A stretch of 48,559 nucleotides of DNA from an uncultured Planctomycetota bacterium (GTDB lineage: Bacteria > Planctomycetota > Planctomycetia > Pirellulales > Thermoguttaceae): contig ONGM01000146.1 of the NCBI GenBank assembly GCA_900317365.1, positions 1 through 48,559 on the forward strand, given 5' to 3'. A program made the translations under genes and the position numbers. Within the stretch, counting starts at the first letter, position 1; each line of letters starts with the position of its first letter. Positions 1-7,042 of the stretch are shown here, in pieces. The notes beneath the pieces are model-generated. The model ran no database searches, had not been told where the DNA came from, and saw nothing but the letters and a program-made list of their open reading frames with translations.

Positions 1-1
1 C

Positions 2-1000
2 AATCGAGCGTTCCCAATGCCGACTGGGTATCGCGGCGGTTGCACGAACTGCCCGCCTCCAGGAGGCTTTTCCGTTCACGCCATTCTCCTTCCTTTTATC
101 GAACAAACGCCTCTCTACGACGAAATCGCCTACTGGATTCACATCGACAACGGTACGGCAATACAATGGCGCGGGGGAAGCGATTATCAGCTTCTGATCC
201 CGCCTGTGCAAAACGCGGCGGCTCAGCGCCTTCCCGTTTTCCAGTGCCCTTCTGACGGCGGAAATCGTTCCTCCGTCGGCTTCGGTCTCGTTACCGGAGG
301 TTATTACGACGCCAACGGAAACTGGTTGCAAAACAGCGACTCGTCCCCTGTACCGGTCGCGACCTGCAATTACATGGCGTGCAACGGTTCCGGCACAGGG
401 TATAACTACGACTCGACCGTCATGACAGACGGCGTCTTCTCAATGAGAGTCGCGCGCACCTTTGCGCACCTTCTCGACGGTTCGAGCGAAACCGCCATGT
501 TCAGCGAAGCGATCGTCGGCGACGACGTGCAAGGCGGCTCCGAACCGGATCCGATGCATCCGGAATCCCGTTGCGCTTTCGCTCGCGGACAATGTCAGTG
601 GCGCGGTCGTACGGCAGGCGGAGTCTGGGGCGGATGGCTCGCGGAAGGAGGAACGCCGGGTATCGTTGGGATATTTGGAGACGAAAATCTCGACGTCGCG
701 TCTTTGTGCGGAACGTATCTAACCGCGTGGAACGGTTGGCGCGGGTACACCTGGATGCTCTGCAAAGCGCACGCGACCGGCTTTTCAACTTTCAGCGCGC
801 CGAATCCGCCGCACCCAGATTGGGGCGCGGAATTTGGCTCCGGGTTCTTTGCCGCGCGCAGTCGCCACGCCGGCGGCGTCAACGTCGCGATGTGCGACGG
901 ATCCGTTCGATTCGTAAGCAATACGATCGATCGACAGACCTGGTGGCGCATGGGCTCGATGAACGACGGCGGCGGCGCTCTGCCGAAGAACGTCGACTGA
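2..1000 (+). CDS. DUF1559 domain protein, 3' part (5' end outside the window)
   Basis: The reading frame is open from the first bases of the window, so the N-terminus, expected to be a type IV pilin-like prepilin leader and helix, lies upstream. The visible part carries the segment FSVHAILLPFIEQTPLYDE, typical of DUF1559 proteins just after the pilin-like helix, and near the C-terminus the diagnostic H-x9-DG motif (RHAGGVNVAMCDGSVRFV). DUF1559 proteins are abundant, paralogous, presumably exported pseudopilin-like proteins of Planctomycetota; their biochemical role is unknown. A CxxC pair (GCTNCPPP) at the visible start may form a disulfide. The stop is 8 nt before a lipoprotein gene, the usual arrangement for this family, so the two are probably co-transcribed. 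Family assignment is strong; function is not known. Confidence 0.93.
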   Translation, partial: NRAFPMPTGYRGGCTNCPPPGGFSVHAILLPFIEQTPLYDEIAYWIHIDNGTAIQWRGGSDYQLLIPPVQNAAAQRLPVFQCPSDGGNRSSVGFGLVTGGYYDANGNWLQNSDSSPVPVATCNYMACNGSGTGYNYDSTVMTDGVFSMRVARTFAHLLDGSSETAMFSEAIVGDDVQGGSEPDPMHPESRCAFARGQCQWRGRTAGGVWGGWLAEGGTPGIVGIFGDENLDVASLCGTYLTAWNGWRGYTWMLCKAHATGFSTFSAPNPPHPDWGAEFGSGFFAARSRHAGGVNVAMCDGSVRFVSNTIDRQTWWRMGSMNDGGGALPKNVD

Positions 1001-1008
1001 GGTCAATC

Positions 1009-1530
1009 ATGGTAAAAAGCATCAATAGTCTACGCGCGCTTGTTGCGCTCGCAATCGTCGCGGCTTGCGCGTTTGGATGCAACCGCCTGCCTGATCGACC
1101 TGAAGATTTGCCTGAGCTGTATCCGCTGGAAATTGTCGCGACTTTCGGCGGGAAACCGGTCGAAGGCGTAACGGTTAGCATGACGTCGTTGGATCCCGCT
1201 TTAAAAAAGTGGCGTTCAGGCGGACAAACGGACGCGGAAGGCAGAGTCGTTATCCGAACGGGAATGTATTTCGACGGGGCGCCGGAAGGCGAGTTTAAAC
1301 TTTCATTTCAAAAACTGCAGGAGCGAGTCGGCGACACGCTGGAGGATATGCAGCCTCTTTCGCTGATTCCTCTGAAATATAGTCCGGCGCGTTCAGAACT
1401 CACCGTTGAAGTCAAGCCGAATCGGAAGAAAACGGAACTCGTTTTCGAACTCGACGGCGGAGAAGAAATCGTCGCCGTCCCCAAAGGAGCGACGCTCGGA
1501 CCGCGCAAAGGTTCGCGTCGTATACGTTAA
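1009..1530 (+). CDS. small lipoprotein with a carboxypeptidase-regulatory/transthyretin-like fold
   Basis: A 173-residue protein starting at an ATG 8 nt after the DUF1559 stop; the frame is open further upstream but that part is only a shadow of the preceding gene. Residues 1-24 are a lipoprotein signal with lipobox AFGC, placing the mature N-terminus at Cys24. The rest reads as one beta-rich domain (EIVATFGGKPVEGVTVSM ... GGQTDAEGRVVIRTGMY ... GEFKLSF), the pattern of carboxypeptidase regulatory-like or transthyretin-like domains, which are often found in lipoproteins encoded next to DUF1559 genes. It is presumably tethered in the envelope. No catalytic residues are visible. The partner relation to the DUF1559 protein is inferred from position only. 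Confidence 0.8.
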   Translation: MVKSINSLRALVALAIVAACAFGCNRLPDRPEDLPELYPLEIVATFGGKPVEGVTVSMTSLDPALKKWRSGGQTDAEGRVVIRTGMYFDGAPEGEFKLSFQKLQERVGDTLEDMQPLSLIPLKYSPARSELTVEVKPNRKKTELVFELDGGEEIVAVPKGATLGPRKGSRRIR

Positions 1531-1583
1531 ACATACGATATAAGACGTTAAGAGGCGTTTTAGAACGCTTACAAAGGGATACC

Positions 1584-1913
1584 ATGACGAAAACAATAGG
1601 GATTGTTTGCGCGGCGTGTCTAGCGATCGTCGTCGTCGCGGCAATCGCAATCAACGCTCGAGTGAAGGCTCTTTACGCGCCTGGGGAATCGTCCGTCGAA
1701 CTCAATTACGAGTTCAGTATCGCCGACTCCGATCACGACGGAAAGATTTCACAAACCGAGTTTGATCATTTTGTCGAACTGCGTCAGGCGCTCGACGAAT
1801 CGAACGGCGAACTCATGATTAACGAGTCCGGCGAACTTGAAATAGCCGACAAATTTGCGCACGATCCAGTGAAACGCGCCGAATTTGAACAACGACAACA
1901 TATGAAAGATTAA
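1584..1913 (+). CDS. membrane-anchored single EF-hand protein
   Basis: A 109-residue protein. An AAAGGGA ribosome-binding site sits a few nt before the ATG. Residues 5-24 form an uncleaved-looking signal anchor (IGIVCAACLAIVVVAAIAI). Residues 48-59 (DSDHDGKISQTE) match the canonical 12-residue EF-hand calcium loop, with Asp at 1, 3 and 5, Gly at 6, Ile at 8 and Glu at 12, so calcium binding is likely. Only one EF-hand is present, so it would have to pair by dimerisation or work alone, as in other bacterial EF-hand proteins. The C-terminal half is acidic and without a recognisable fold. It lies 53 nt after the lipoprotein gene. Its function is unknown. Confidence 0.72.
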   Translation: MTKTIGIVCAACLAIVVVAAIAINARVKALYAPGESSVELNYEFSIADSDHDGKISQTEFDHFVELRQALDESNGELMINESGELEIADKFAHDPVKRAEFEQRQHMKD

Positions 1914-1983
1914 CAACGTAACGCGCGACCTATCAAGGCGTCGCGGAACGATCCTTTCTTAAAGCAAACGAATGAGGATAACT

Positions 1984-2817
1984 ATGACCAAGAATACGAA
2001 AATGTTCAGCGCCATCGCGCTGGCAGTCGTCGCGTTGGGAGTCGCGGTCTACTCTGCAAACGCGACTTCCTCGTCAAAGGACGATCTTGTCTGCGTCCCT
2101 TCCAACTTCGCCGCAGAATATTATCGAAATAGCCTGTCGCTAAAAACGACGGTCGTTCCGCCTCTCGTCGACGTCGAGCTGTCGAACGACGAAAAATTCG
2201 GACTAACAAAAAACGAACGAAAGTATGTTCTTTTCTTTAATCCAGAAATCGGCAAAGGCCTCGGCTTTTTTATCGCCATTGCAAAAGCCGTATGGGAACG
2301 CCGTCGAGACGTCAAGTTCCTTCTCGTTGAAGGACGCTGTGGACGGCGTGAAATTCAGACTCTCGGGAAAGAGACTTTGCGCAACGTTGGAAATATTGAC
2401 TTCACTGAAAACACCCCCAATATTCAACGGCTATTCGAACAAGCTAGGATAACTCTTTTCCCTTCGCTCTATGAAGAAACGTTCGGACGCGTTGCGGCGG
2501 AGTCTATGAACGCCGGCGTTCCCGTTATCGTCTCTGATCGAGGCGCCCTCCCCGAAACCGTTGGGAACGGCGCCCGCGTCCTCTCAATACCCGCGAAATA
2601 CCAACCCGACGTCCACGCCGTTCCTTCTGACGTCGAAATCAAACCATGGCTCGACGCGCTCTTTCGCCTTTGGGACGACGTCGACTACTATCGCAAAATG
2701 CAACTCCAAGGCTGGGAACAGGCCAAACGATGGGCGCGCGAGCGCGTCGCCGACGTCTATGAAAATTTATTTCTCGATCTACTGGAAAGACGGAAATTCA
2801 ACGTTAATCTTCGGTGA
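1984..2817 (+). CDS. glycosyltransferase family 4 C-terminal half behind a signal peptide
   Basis: The ATG at 1972 is in frame, but ATG 1984 has GAGG six nt upstream and is the better start (277 aa). Residues 1-27 look like a signal peptide (hydrophobic core AIALAVVALGVAVY, AxA-like SANA end). From about residue 35 the protein aligns with the second Rossmann domain of GT-B enzymes: VPSNF at the domain border, a KYVLFFNPEIGKG strand-loop, and the E-x7-E donor-binding motif in EETFGRVAAESMNAG followed by VPVIVSDRGALPE. The N-terminal acceptor-binding domain, about 170 residues in family members, is absent. Since nucleotide-sugar donors are cytosolic, an exported half-enzyme is unexpected. It may be a rearranged remnant or a repurposed domain. 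The 3' end overlaps the opposing alkyltransferase gene by 39 bp. Confidence 0.72.
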   Translation: MTKNTKMFSAIALAVVALGVAVYSANATSSSKDDLVCVPSNFAAEYYRNSLSLKTTVVPPLVDVELSNDEKFGLTKNERKYVLFFNPEIGKGLGFFIAIAKAVWERRRDVKFLLVEGRCGRREIQTLGKETLRNVGNIDFTENTPNIQRLFEQARITLFPSLYEETFGRVAAESMNAGVPVIVSDRGALPETVGNGARVLSIPAKYQPDVHAVPSDVEIKPWLDALFRLWDDVDYYRKMQLQGWEQAKRWARERVADVYENLFLDLLERRKFNVNLR

Positions 2818-3321
2818 AAACTCCTGAACGTCGACGCCTTCATGCGCGAGAAGTCGCGCTTTAATCTCCAGCCCGGCGGCGTATCCGACGAGTCGCCTCC
2901 CCGATCCAACGACGCGATGACACGGTATGACGATCGAAAACGAATTGCGTCCGACCGCCCCGCCGACCGCTTGCGCCGAAACGATCGGTTTACCCAATCG
3001 ACTCGCCGCCGCGCGCGCAAGTTCGCCGTAGGTTCGCGTCTCCCCGTAACCGATCTCCGCCATGAGCTCCCATACAACTCGACGAAACGGCGTCGTCCGC
3101 ATCGTTATGGGAAATTCTCGCACTGGGCGGTTGCCGGCAAAATAATCGTCCAACCATCTTCGAACGTCGTCAAAGATAGGAAGCGCGCGCCTTCTCGGCT
3201 CGTCGACAAACGCGTCGCCAAAATATCGCTGACCGTCAAACCATACCCCAATCAACGCCTCGCCGTCGCTACCGAGCGTTATGCCGCCAAATGGGGAATC
3301 GTAATGACAGAGGAAATCCAT
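2779..3321 (-). CDS. ogt: methylated-DNA-[protein]-cysteine S-methyltransferase (O6-alkylguanine repair)
   Basis: A 180-residue suicide repair protein that transfers alkyl groups from O6-alkylguanine in DNA to its own cysteine. The active site PCHRV is at residues 133-137 (acceptor Cys134), preceded by the conserved GRNSFSIVI strand. The helix-turn-helix part (FRRVVWELMAEIGYGETRTYGELA, about 79-102) and the N-terminal Ogt-like domain are both present, so it is full length. A GGAG-rich ribosome-binding site precedes the ATG, which is 29 nt after the ankyrin gene, suggesting co-transcription. The last residues, beyond the usual family end, are encoded in the 39 bp shared with the opposing glycosyltransferase gene. 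No Ada-type regulatory domain is present. Confidence 0.94.
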   Translation of the reverse strand: MDFLCHYDSPFGGITLGSDGEALIGVWFDGQRYFGDAFVDEPRRRALPIFDDVRRWLDDYFAGNRPVREFPITMRTTPFRRVVWELMAEIGYGETRTYGELARAAASRLGKPIVSAQAVGGAVGRNSFSIVIPCHRVVGSGRRLVGYAAGLEIKARLLAHEGVDVQEFSPKINVEFPSFQ

Positions 3322-3350
3322 CTCGCCTCTCCATGATTAAAATGCGCCGC

Positions 3351-4103
3351 TCAATCTGACTCGGACCTCGCGTCTCGCTCCTCCGAAGGGCGCCTTCCGT
3401 CTCTCTCCGAGCATAGGTCAAGGAAAAGTTTCAAATTCCCGGCAAATTGGTCGGTCGACGTCGACGTCTTGTAATAATGGGCGACTTCTTCAAAAAGATT
3501 TGCGAATCGAACGCCGTCCTTCTCGCGATTCAGATTCCATGCGTAAAAACGACTCGCATGGGCTTCTTCAAAGGTCGGATAAGGCGCGTAGGGATCGGCG
3601 CCTGCTTTAAATAACGCGGGAATGACAATTCGTCCCATTTCCGCCGCCGCTTTCTGCCCGCGCCCAAGCAAATACATGCGAACCGTCGCATAATTCAAAG
3701 GCGTGATCCTGTACGAATCGGCAATATTCGGGGACGCGCCGCGATCAAGGAGAAAAAGGCACGCTTCGACGCAATACTTATACGTCGCCCAATTCAATAA
3801 CGTCAGCCCGTAGCGCTCTTGATGGTCAAGTTCGACGCCTCTATCGACAAAAAGCTTGAAAAACTCCAAAAACTTCCGTCGTTCTTCCTCAGTCGACGCT
3901 CTTCCGTCAAAACATTGCTCCTCAATTAACCAGAAAGCGAAATTTCGGTCGCGCGGGTTCGTCGTGTTGGGACCTATCCGATAGTCGTCCAAAACCTCAA
4001 ACGCCTGATCAAAATCTCCTTTTAGTATGATGGGAGAAATCTGATCCATACACTTTTGAAAAGCCCTAACCGGCGCCTTGTCGTAATATTCCGCGTTTGC
4101 CAT
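3351..4103 (-). CDS. ankyrin-repeat protein
   Basis: A 250-residue soluble protein without signal peptide or membrane segment. Ankyrin-type repeats are visible in the middle: GLTLLNWATYKYCVEACLFL followed by LDRGASPNIADSYRITPLNYAT, then a weaker unit around IPALFKAGADPYAPYPTFEEA. Such repeats mediate protein-protein contacts; no enzymatic domain accompanies them. It is the first gene of an apparent two-gene minus-strand unit with the alkyltransferase, with a purine-rich AAGGGGA just before the ATG. The partner is unknown and the link with DNA repair may be incidental. Confidence 0.78.
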   Translation of the reverse strand: MANAEYYDKAPVRAFQKCMDQISPIILKGDFDQAFEVLDDYRIGPNTTNPRDRNFAFWLIEEQCFDGRASTEEERRKFLEFFKLFVDRGVELDHQERYGLTLLNWATYKYCVEACLFLLDRGASPNIADSYRITPLNYATVRMYLLGRGQKAAAEMGRIVIPALFKAGADPYAPYPTFEEAHASRFYAWNLNREKDGVRFANLFEEVAHYYKTSTSTDQFAGNLKLFLDLCSERDGRRPSEERDARSESD

Positions 4104-4580
4104 ATCGTCCCCTTACCGCGAATACGTTGAACAGTTTTCCTATTACAGACTCCGATAAAACAGCCGGAAACTGGATCCGTCGTCCATTATATCGTCGACA
4201 AACGAGCGCAGTAGCCTTGTCGAGCTTCTCAATAAAGATTCCGCCGATTGAATGATCTTACTTCTTTCTAGAGGTCATGAACTCATATGTTAAAATAAAA
4301 AGAATAAACAAGCTAGAAAAACCAAGTCTCTCAATTCGGTACGACTTGAGAAAATCTAAAGAAAATCTTGAGAAAAAATGAAAAAGCGTGCGGATTCCAC
4401 TCAAGGAACCGATTATGCAGACGATAACGAATATTAGGAATGAGGTGAAAATTTGCGGTTTACACCTGATTCTAAATACGCTAATCTAAGCAAAAGGGCT
4501 TTGACGGCGTTTCGACAATGGCGTCGAACGCGGTCGGCTCAAAAATCGAACAAGTCGTTTAATCGGACAGGGACAATCCA
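4104..4580. other. 477-bp intergenic region between divergent genes
   Basis: This spacer separates the start of the minus-strand ankyrin gene from the TolC-family gene and should hold promoters for both. The central part (about 4260-4440) is clearly richer in A and T than the surrounding genes. A weak plus-strand promoter candidate is listed separately. I see no ORF with coding character, no tRNA and no recognisable riboswitch. Confidence 0.6.
4459..4487 (+). promoter_or_regulatory. candidate sigma-70-type promoter for the TolC-family gene
   Basis: TTTACA at 4459-4464 is 17 nt from TAATCT at 4482-4487. The -35 matches consensus at five of six positions, the -10 at only three. It is correctly oriented and about 90 nt before the ATG. 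Weak evidence only. Confidence 0.25.
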
Positions 4581-6653
4581 ATGAATCGACGTTTCAACGT
4601 TAAAAGCATTATCGCGATCGCGGCGATCGGACTTGCGGCGGCAGGATGCCAACCGCAACAGCCGAAATTTTTGCATCCGCGCGGCGAAGCGCAAAGCCAG
4701 TATGTTTCGGAAGCCACACGCATCGAATATCCCGACGCCAGCGTTCCGTCGCTCGACGACGTAACAAACGCGCTCGAGCCGCTCACGCTCGATAACCCGG
4801 ATCCGAAAGAAGAGTGGTTGCTCACTCTCGACGAAGTTCGTCAAATGGCGCTGGAAAACAGCAAAGTACTGCGACAGCTCAGCGGCGTCAACTTCGGCGC
4901 CAACGGCGTTAGCGGCGCGCCTACGCTTCTTCTCTCGTCGCCGAACGCGGCGATGACCGTCTGGGATCCCGCTATCATCGAATCGAACCCGACCGCCGGC
5001 GTGCAAGCCGCTCTCTCCGCCTTCGACGCCGTCTGGAGCTCGACCGTTTCCTGGCAACAGCAAGATCTGCCGAGAAATTACAACGATATTTATCAACAAA
5101 GCGTCGGAACTCATACCGACGGCGGAACGTTCCAGTCGACCTTGTCGAAAAACGTCGCCACTGGCGGTAACGTTTACGCCAGCGCCGGATTCGGATACGA
5201 CTGGAGCGACGCGACAAATCGACTCTGGACTTCCGACTGGACGAGCTACGTCGAAGCCGGTTTTACGCAACCGCTCTTCCGCGGCGCAGGAGTCGAGTAC
5301 AACCGCATCGCCGGACCGAACGGAACGATGGGAAACAGCAACGGCGTCGTGATCGCGCGAATCAATACCGACATGGCGTTGGTCGACTTCGAAATGGGCG
5401 TGCGCAAGACGCTTCAAGATATCGAAGAAACATATTGGAACCTGTACTACGCGTACCGCAACCTCAGCGCCGCGACCGCCGGATATGAAGCCGCTCTCCA
5501 ATCGTGGAGAACTGTCGACGGACAAAAAGAAACCGGTCGTCCGCAAGGTTCCGCGCAAAACATCGCGCAAGCCGCTAAGAACTACCACACCTTCAAGGTC
5601 TCCGCGCAAGAAGCTCAAACGAACCTGTACAAAAACGAACAACTTCTCCGATATATGATCGGCGTCGCTCCGACCGACGGTCGACTGATTAAGCCTGTCG
5701 ACGAGCCGACGATCGCGCGAGTCCAATACGTATGGGACGAAATCGTCGCCGAAGCGTTGGCGAGAGCGCCGGAACTGCGAAAACAGAAGTGGGTCGTTAA
5801 GAAACGTGAACTCGAACTCATCGCGCAACGCAACTTCCTCAAGCCGCAGGTCGATTTAGAAGGTAGCTATCGTTTCCACGGACTCGGACGCGACCTCATC
5901 GACTCCACGAATAAGAAGAGCAACGCGTTCGGAAGCATGACGAGCGGCGACTACCAGAACTGGGGATTGGGAATCACCTCCTCGATCACGCTCGGTTTCC
6001 GACGCGAAATGGCTGCGGTTCGCAACGCCGAGCTGGCCCTCGCTCGCGAACGCGCTATTCTCCAAGAGCAAGAGCTTGAATTGGTGCACAACCTCTCCGA
6101 CCTCTATCGCGAAGTCGATCGAAACTACCGCCAAATCGAAAACCACCTCGCGTTGTTGCGCGCCGCTCGCGCCCAGGTTCAAGCCGTCAACGCTTCCTTC
6201 ATGATGAACAAAACGACCCTTTACGAAGTTCTGCAAGCGCAACAGGAACTCGCAGACGCGGAAACCCGATACTATCGCACCGTCATCGATTACAACGTCG
6301 CGATCGTCAACCTGAACTTCCGCAAAGGCTCGCTACTCGAATATAACGGCGTAACGCTCGCCGAAGGTCCTTGGGCTAACAAAGCGTACTTCGACGCTTG
6401 GCGACGAGCGCGAGAACGCGACGCCGGTCGGTACGTGAACTACGCGTTCACTTCTCCGCAAGTCGTCAGTCGCGGTCCTTATCCTCAAATTCAAGGAACC
6501 GACCCCACGGTTACGGCGCCTTATCCGATCGCAAACGCCGCGCAAACCGTTTACGAAGATTCGGCGAACATTCCGGCCGCGCAACCGCAATATGAAGTCG
6601 GAACCTACCAAAATAACGCGAACCAATTGCCTGAAATCTTTCAGACAAATTAA
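4581..6653 (+). CDS. TolC-family outer-membrane efflux lipoprotein
   Basis: A 690-residue protein with a lipoprotein signal (lipobox AAGC, Cys23). The body has the tandem helical hairpins of outer-membrane efflux factors: an amphipathic stretch around GVRKTLQDIEETYWNLYYAYRNL, then AQNIAQAAKNYHTFKVSAQEAQTNLYKNEQLLRYMIG, and a second half with MAAVRNAELALARERAILQEQELELVHNL and FMMNKTTLYEVLQAQQELADAETRYYRTVIDYNVAIVNL. It is longer than canonical TolC (about 470-490), with an added N-terminal segment of some 150 residues and a Pro/Gln/Asn-rich tail. It should form a trimeric export duct, yet no membrane-fusion protein, RND or ABC partner is in the window. It is followed by its own terminator, so it is probably monocistronic. 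Confidence 0.88.
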   Translation: MNRRFNVKSIIAIAAIGLAAAGCQPQQPKFLHPRGEAQSQYVSEATRIEYPDASVPSLDDVTNALEPLTLDNPDPKEEWLLTLDEVRQMALENSKVLRQLSGVNFGANGVSGAPTLLLSSPNAAMTVWDPAIIESNPTAGVQAALSAFDAVWSSTVSWQQQDLPRNYNDIYQQSVGTHTDGGTFQSTLSKNVATGGNVYASAGFGYDWSDATNRLWTSDWTSYVEAGFTQPLFRGAGVEYNRIAGPNGTMGNSNGVVIARINTDMALVDFEMGVRKTLQDIEETYWNLYYAYRNLSAATAGYEAALQSWRTVDGQKETGRPQGSAQNIAQAAKNYHTFKVSAQEAQTNLYKNEQLLRYMIGVAPTDGRLIKPVDEPTIARVQYVWDEIVAEALARAPELRKQKWVVKKRELELIAQRNFLKPQVDLEGSYRFHGLGRDLIDSTNKKSNAFGSMTSGDYQNWGLGITSSITLGFRREMAAVRNAELALARERAILQEQELELVHNLSDLYREVDRNYRQIENHLALLRAARAQVQAVNASFMMNKTTLYEVLQAQQELADAETRYYRTVIDYNVAIVNLNFRKGSLLEYNGVTLAEGPWANKAYFDAWRRARERDAGRYVNYAFTSPQVVSRGPYPQIQGTDPTVTAPYPIANAAQTVYEDSANIPAAQPQYEVGTYQNNANQLPEIFQTN

Positions 6654-6791
6654 GCGGAACGAATAAGCGGCGTTCCAAGCCGCGTCGAATTTGCGCGACG
6701 ACGCGCTCCACAAACGGCGCGTCAAGCGTAAACAAAAGATCGCGCGCCGCAACCGCGATCTGGAAACGGAAGATTCCGTGAGTTGTCCCAG

Positions 6792-6820
6792 AGAGGGGGT
6801 CGAAAGATCCCCTCTTTTTT
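6792..6820 (+). terminator. intrinsic terminator after the TolC-family gene
   Basis: AGAGGGG (6792-6798) pairs with CCCCTCT (6809-6815) around a 10-nt loop, followed by a run of T to 6820. It lies 140 nt after the stop codon. Confidence 0.8.
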
Positions 6821-6911
6821 GTTTCTTGATAACGCTAGCGTCAGAACAAACAAAAACGTCATGAAAATCAGACAATTTTTGCAAAAATGTCATTTTAAAA
6901 ACTATTCCACC

Positions 6912-6940
6912 TTGTCACCTGGCGACAATAGGTTTATTAT
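6912..6940 (+). promoter_or_regulatory. sigma-70-type promoter for the LplT-Aas fusion gene
   Basis: TTGTCA (6912-6917) and TATTAT (6935-6940) are separated by exactly 17 nt, each with five of six consensus bases. It lies about 100 nt upstream of the ATG at 7043 and just downstream of a terminator, where a promoter is expected. Confidence 0.5.
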
Positions 6941-7042
6941 AGAATCAAGGATTTATGGCGCGGATTACTTAAAATCCGAAATTTTACGTCTTTCCTGAAT
7001 GTTCGCGTATATTTACAAACCGACAATCCGAAACGAACCGCC

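Larger units (their letters stand above)
6654..7042. other. 389-bp intergenic region
   Basis: It holds an intrinsic terminator for the TolC-family gene (6792-6820) and a good promoter (6912-6940) for the next gene. A short 71-codon ORF at 6783-6998 runs through the terminator stem and promoter and has no coding character. I see nothing else. Confidence 0.6.

Noticed and set aside
235..240. Sigma-54 activator loop variant GAFTDA considered as a sign of lost function (gene at 36333-37898)
   Set aside because: GAFTDA variants occur in many NtrC-family proteins, as far as I recall, and the rest of the AAA+ domain is intact. I note it in the gene entry only.
571..1008. N-terminal extension of the lipoprotein frame back to 571
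   Set aside because: The extension overlaps the DUF1559 gene in another frame and is Arg-rich shadow. The lipoprotein signal begins at the ATG at 1009.
4539..5828. 429-codon minus-strand ORF opposite the TolC-family gene
   Set aside because: It is antisense to a clear TolC-family gene, has no start signal and its translation lacks any recognisable domain. Long antisense frames are a by-product of the GTCGA-rich codon use here.
6783..6998. 71-codon ORF after the TolC-family gene
   Set aside because: It runs through an intrinsic terminator and the promoter of the next gene.
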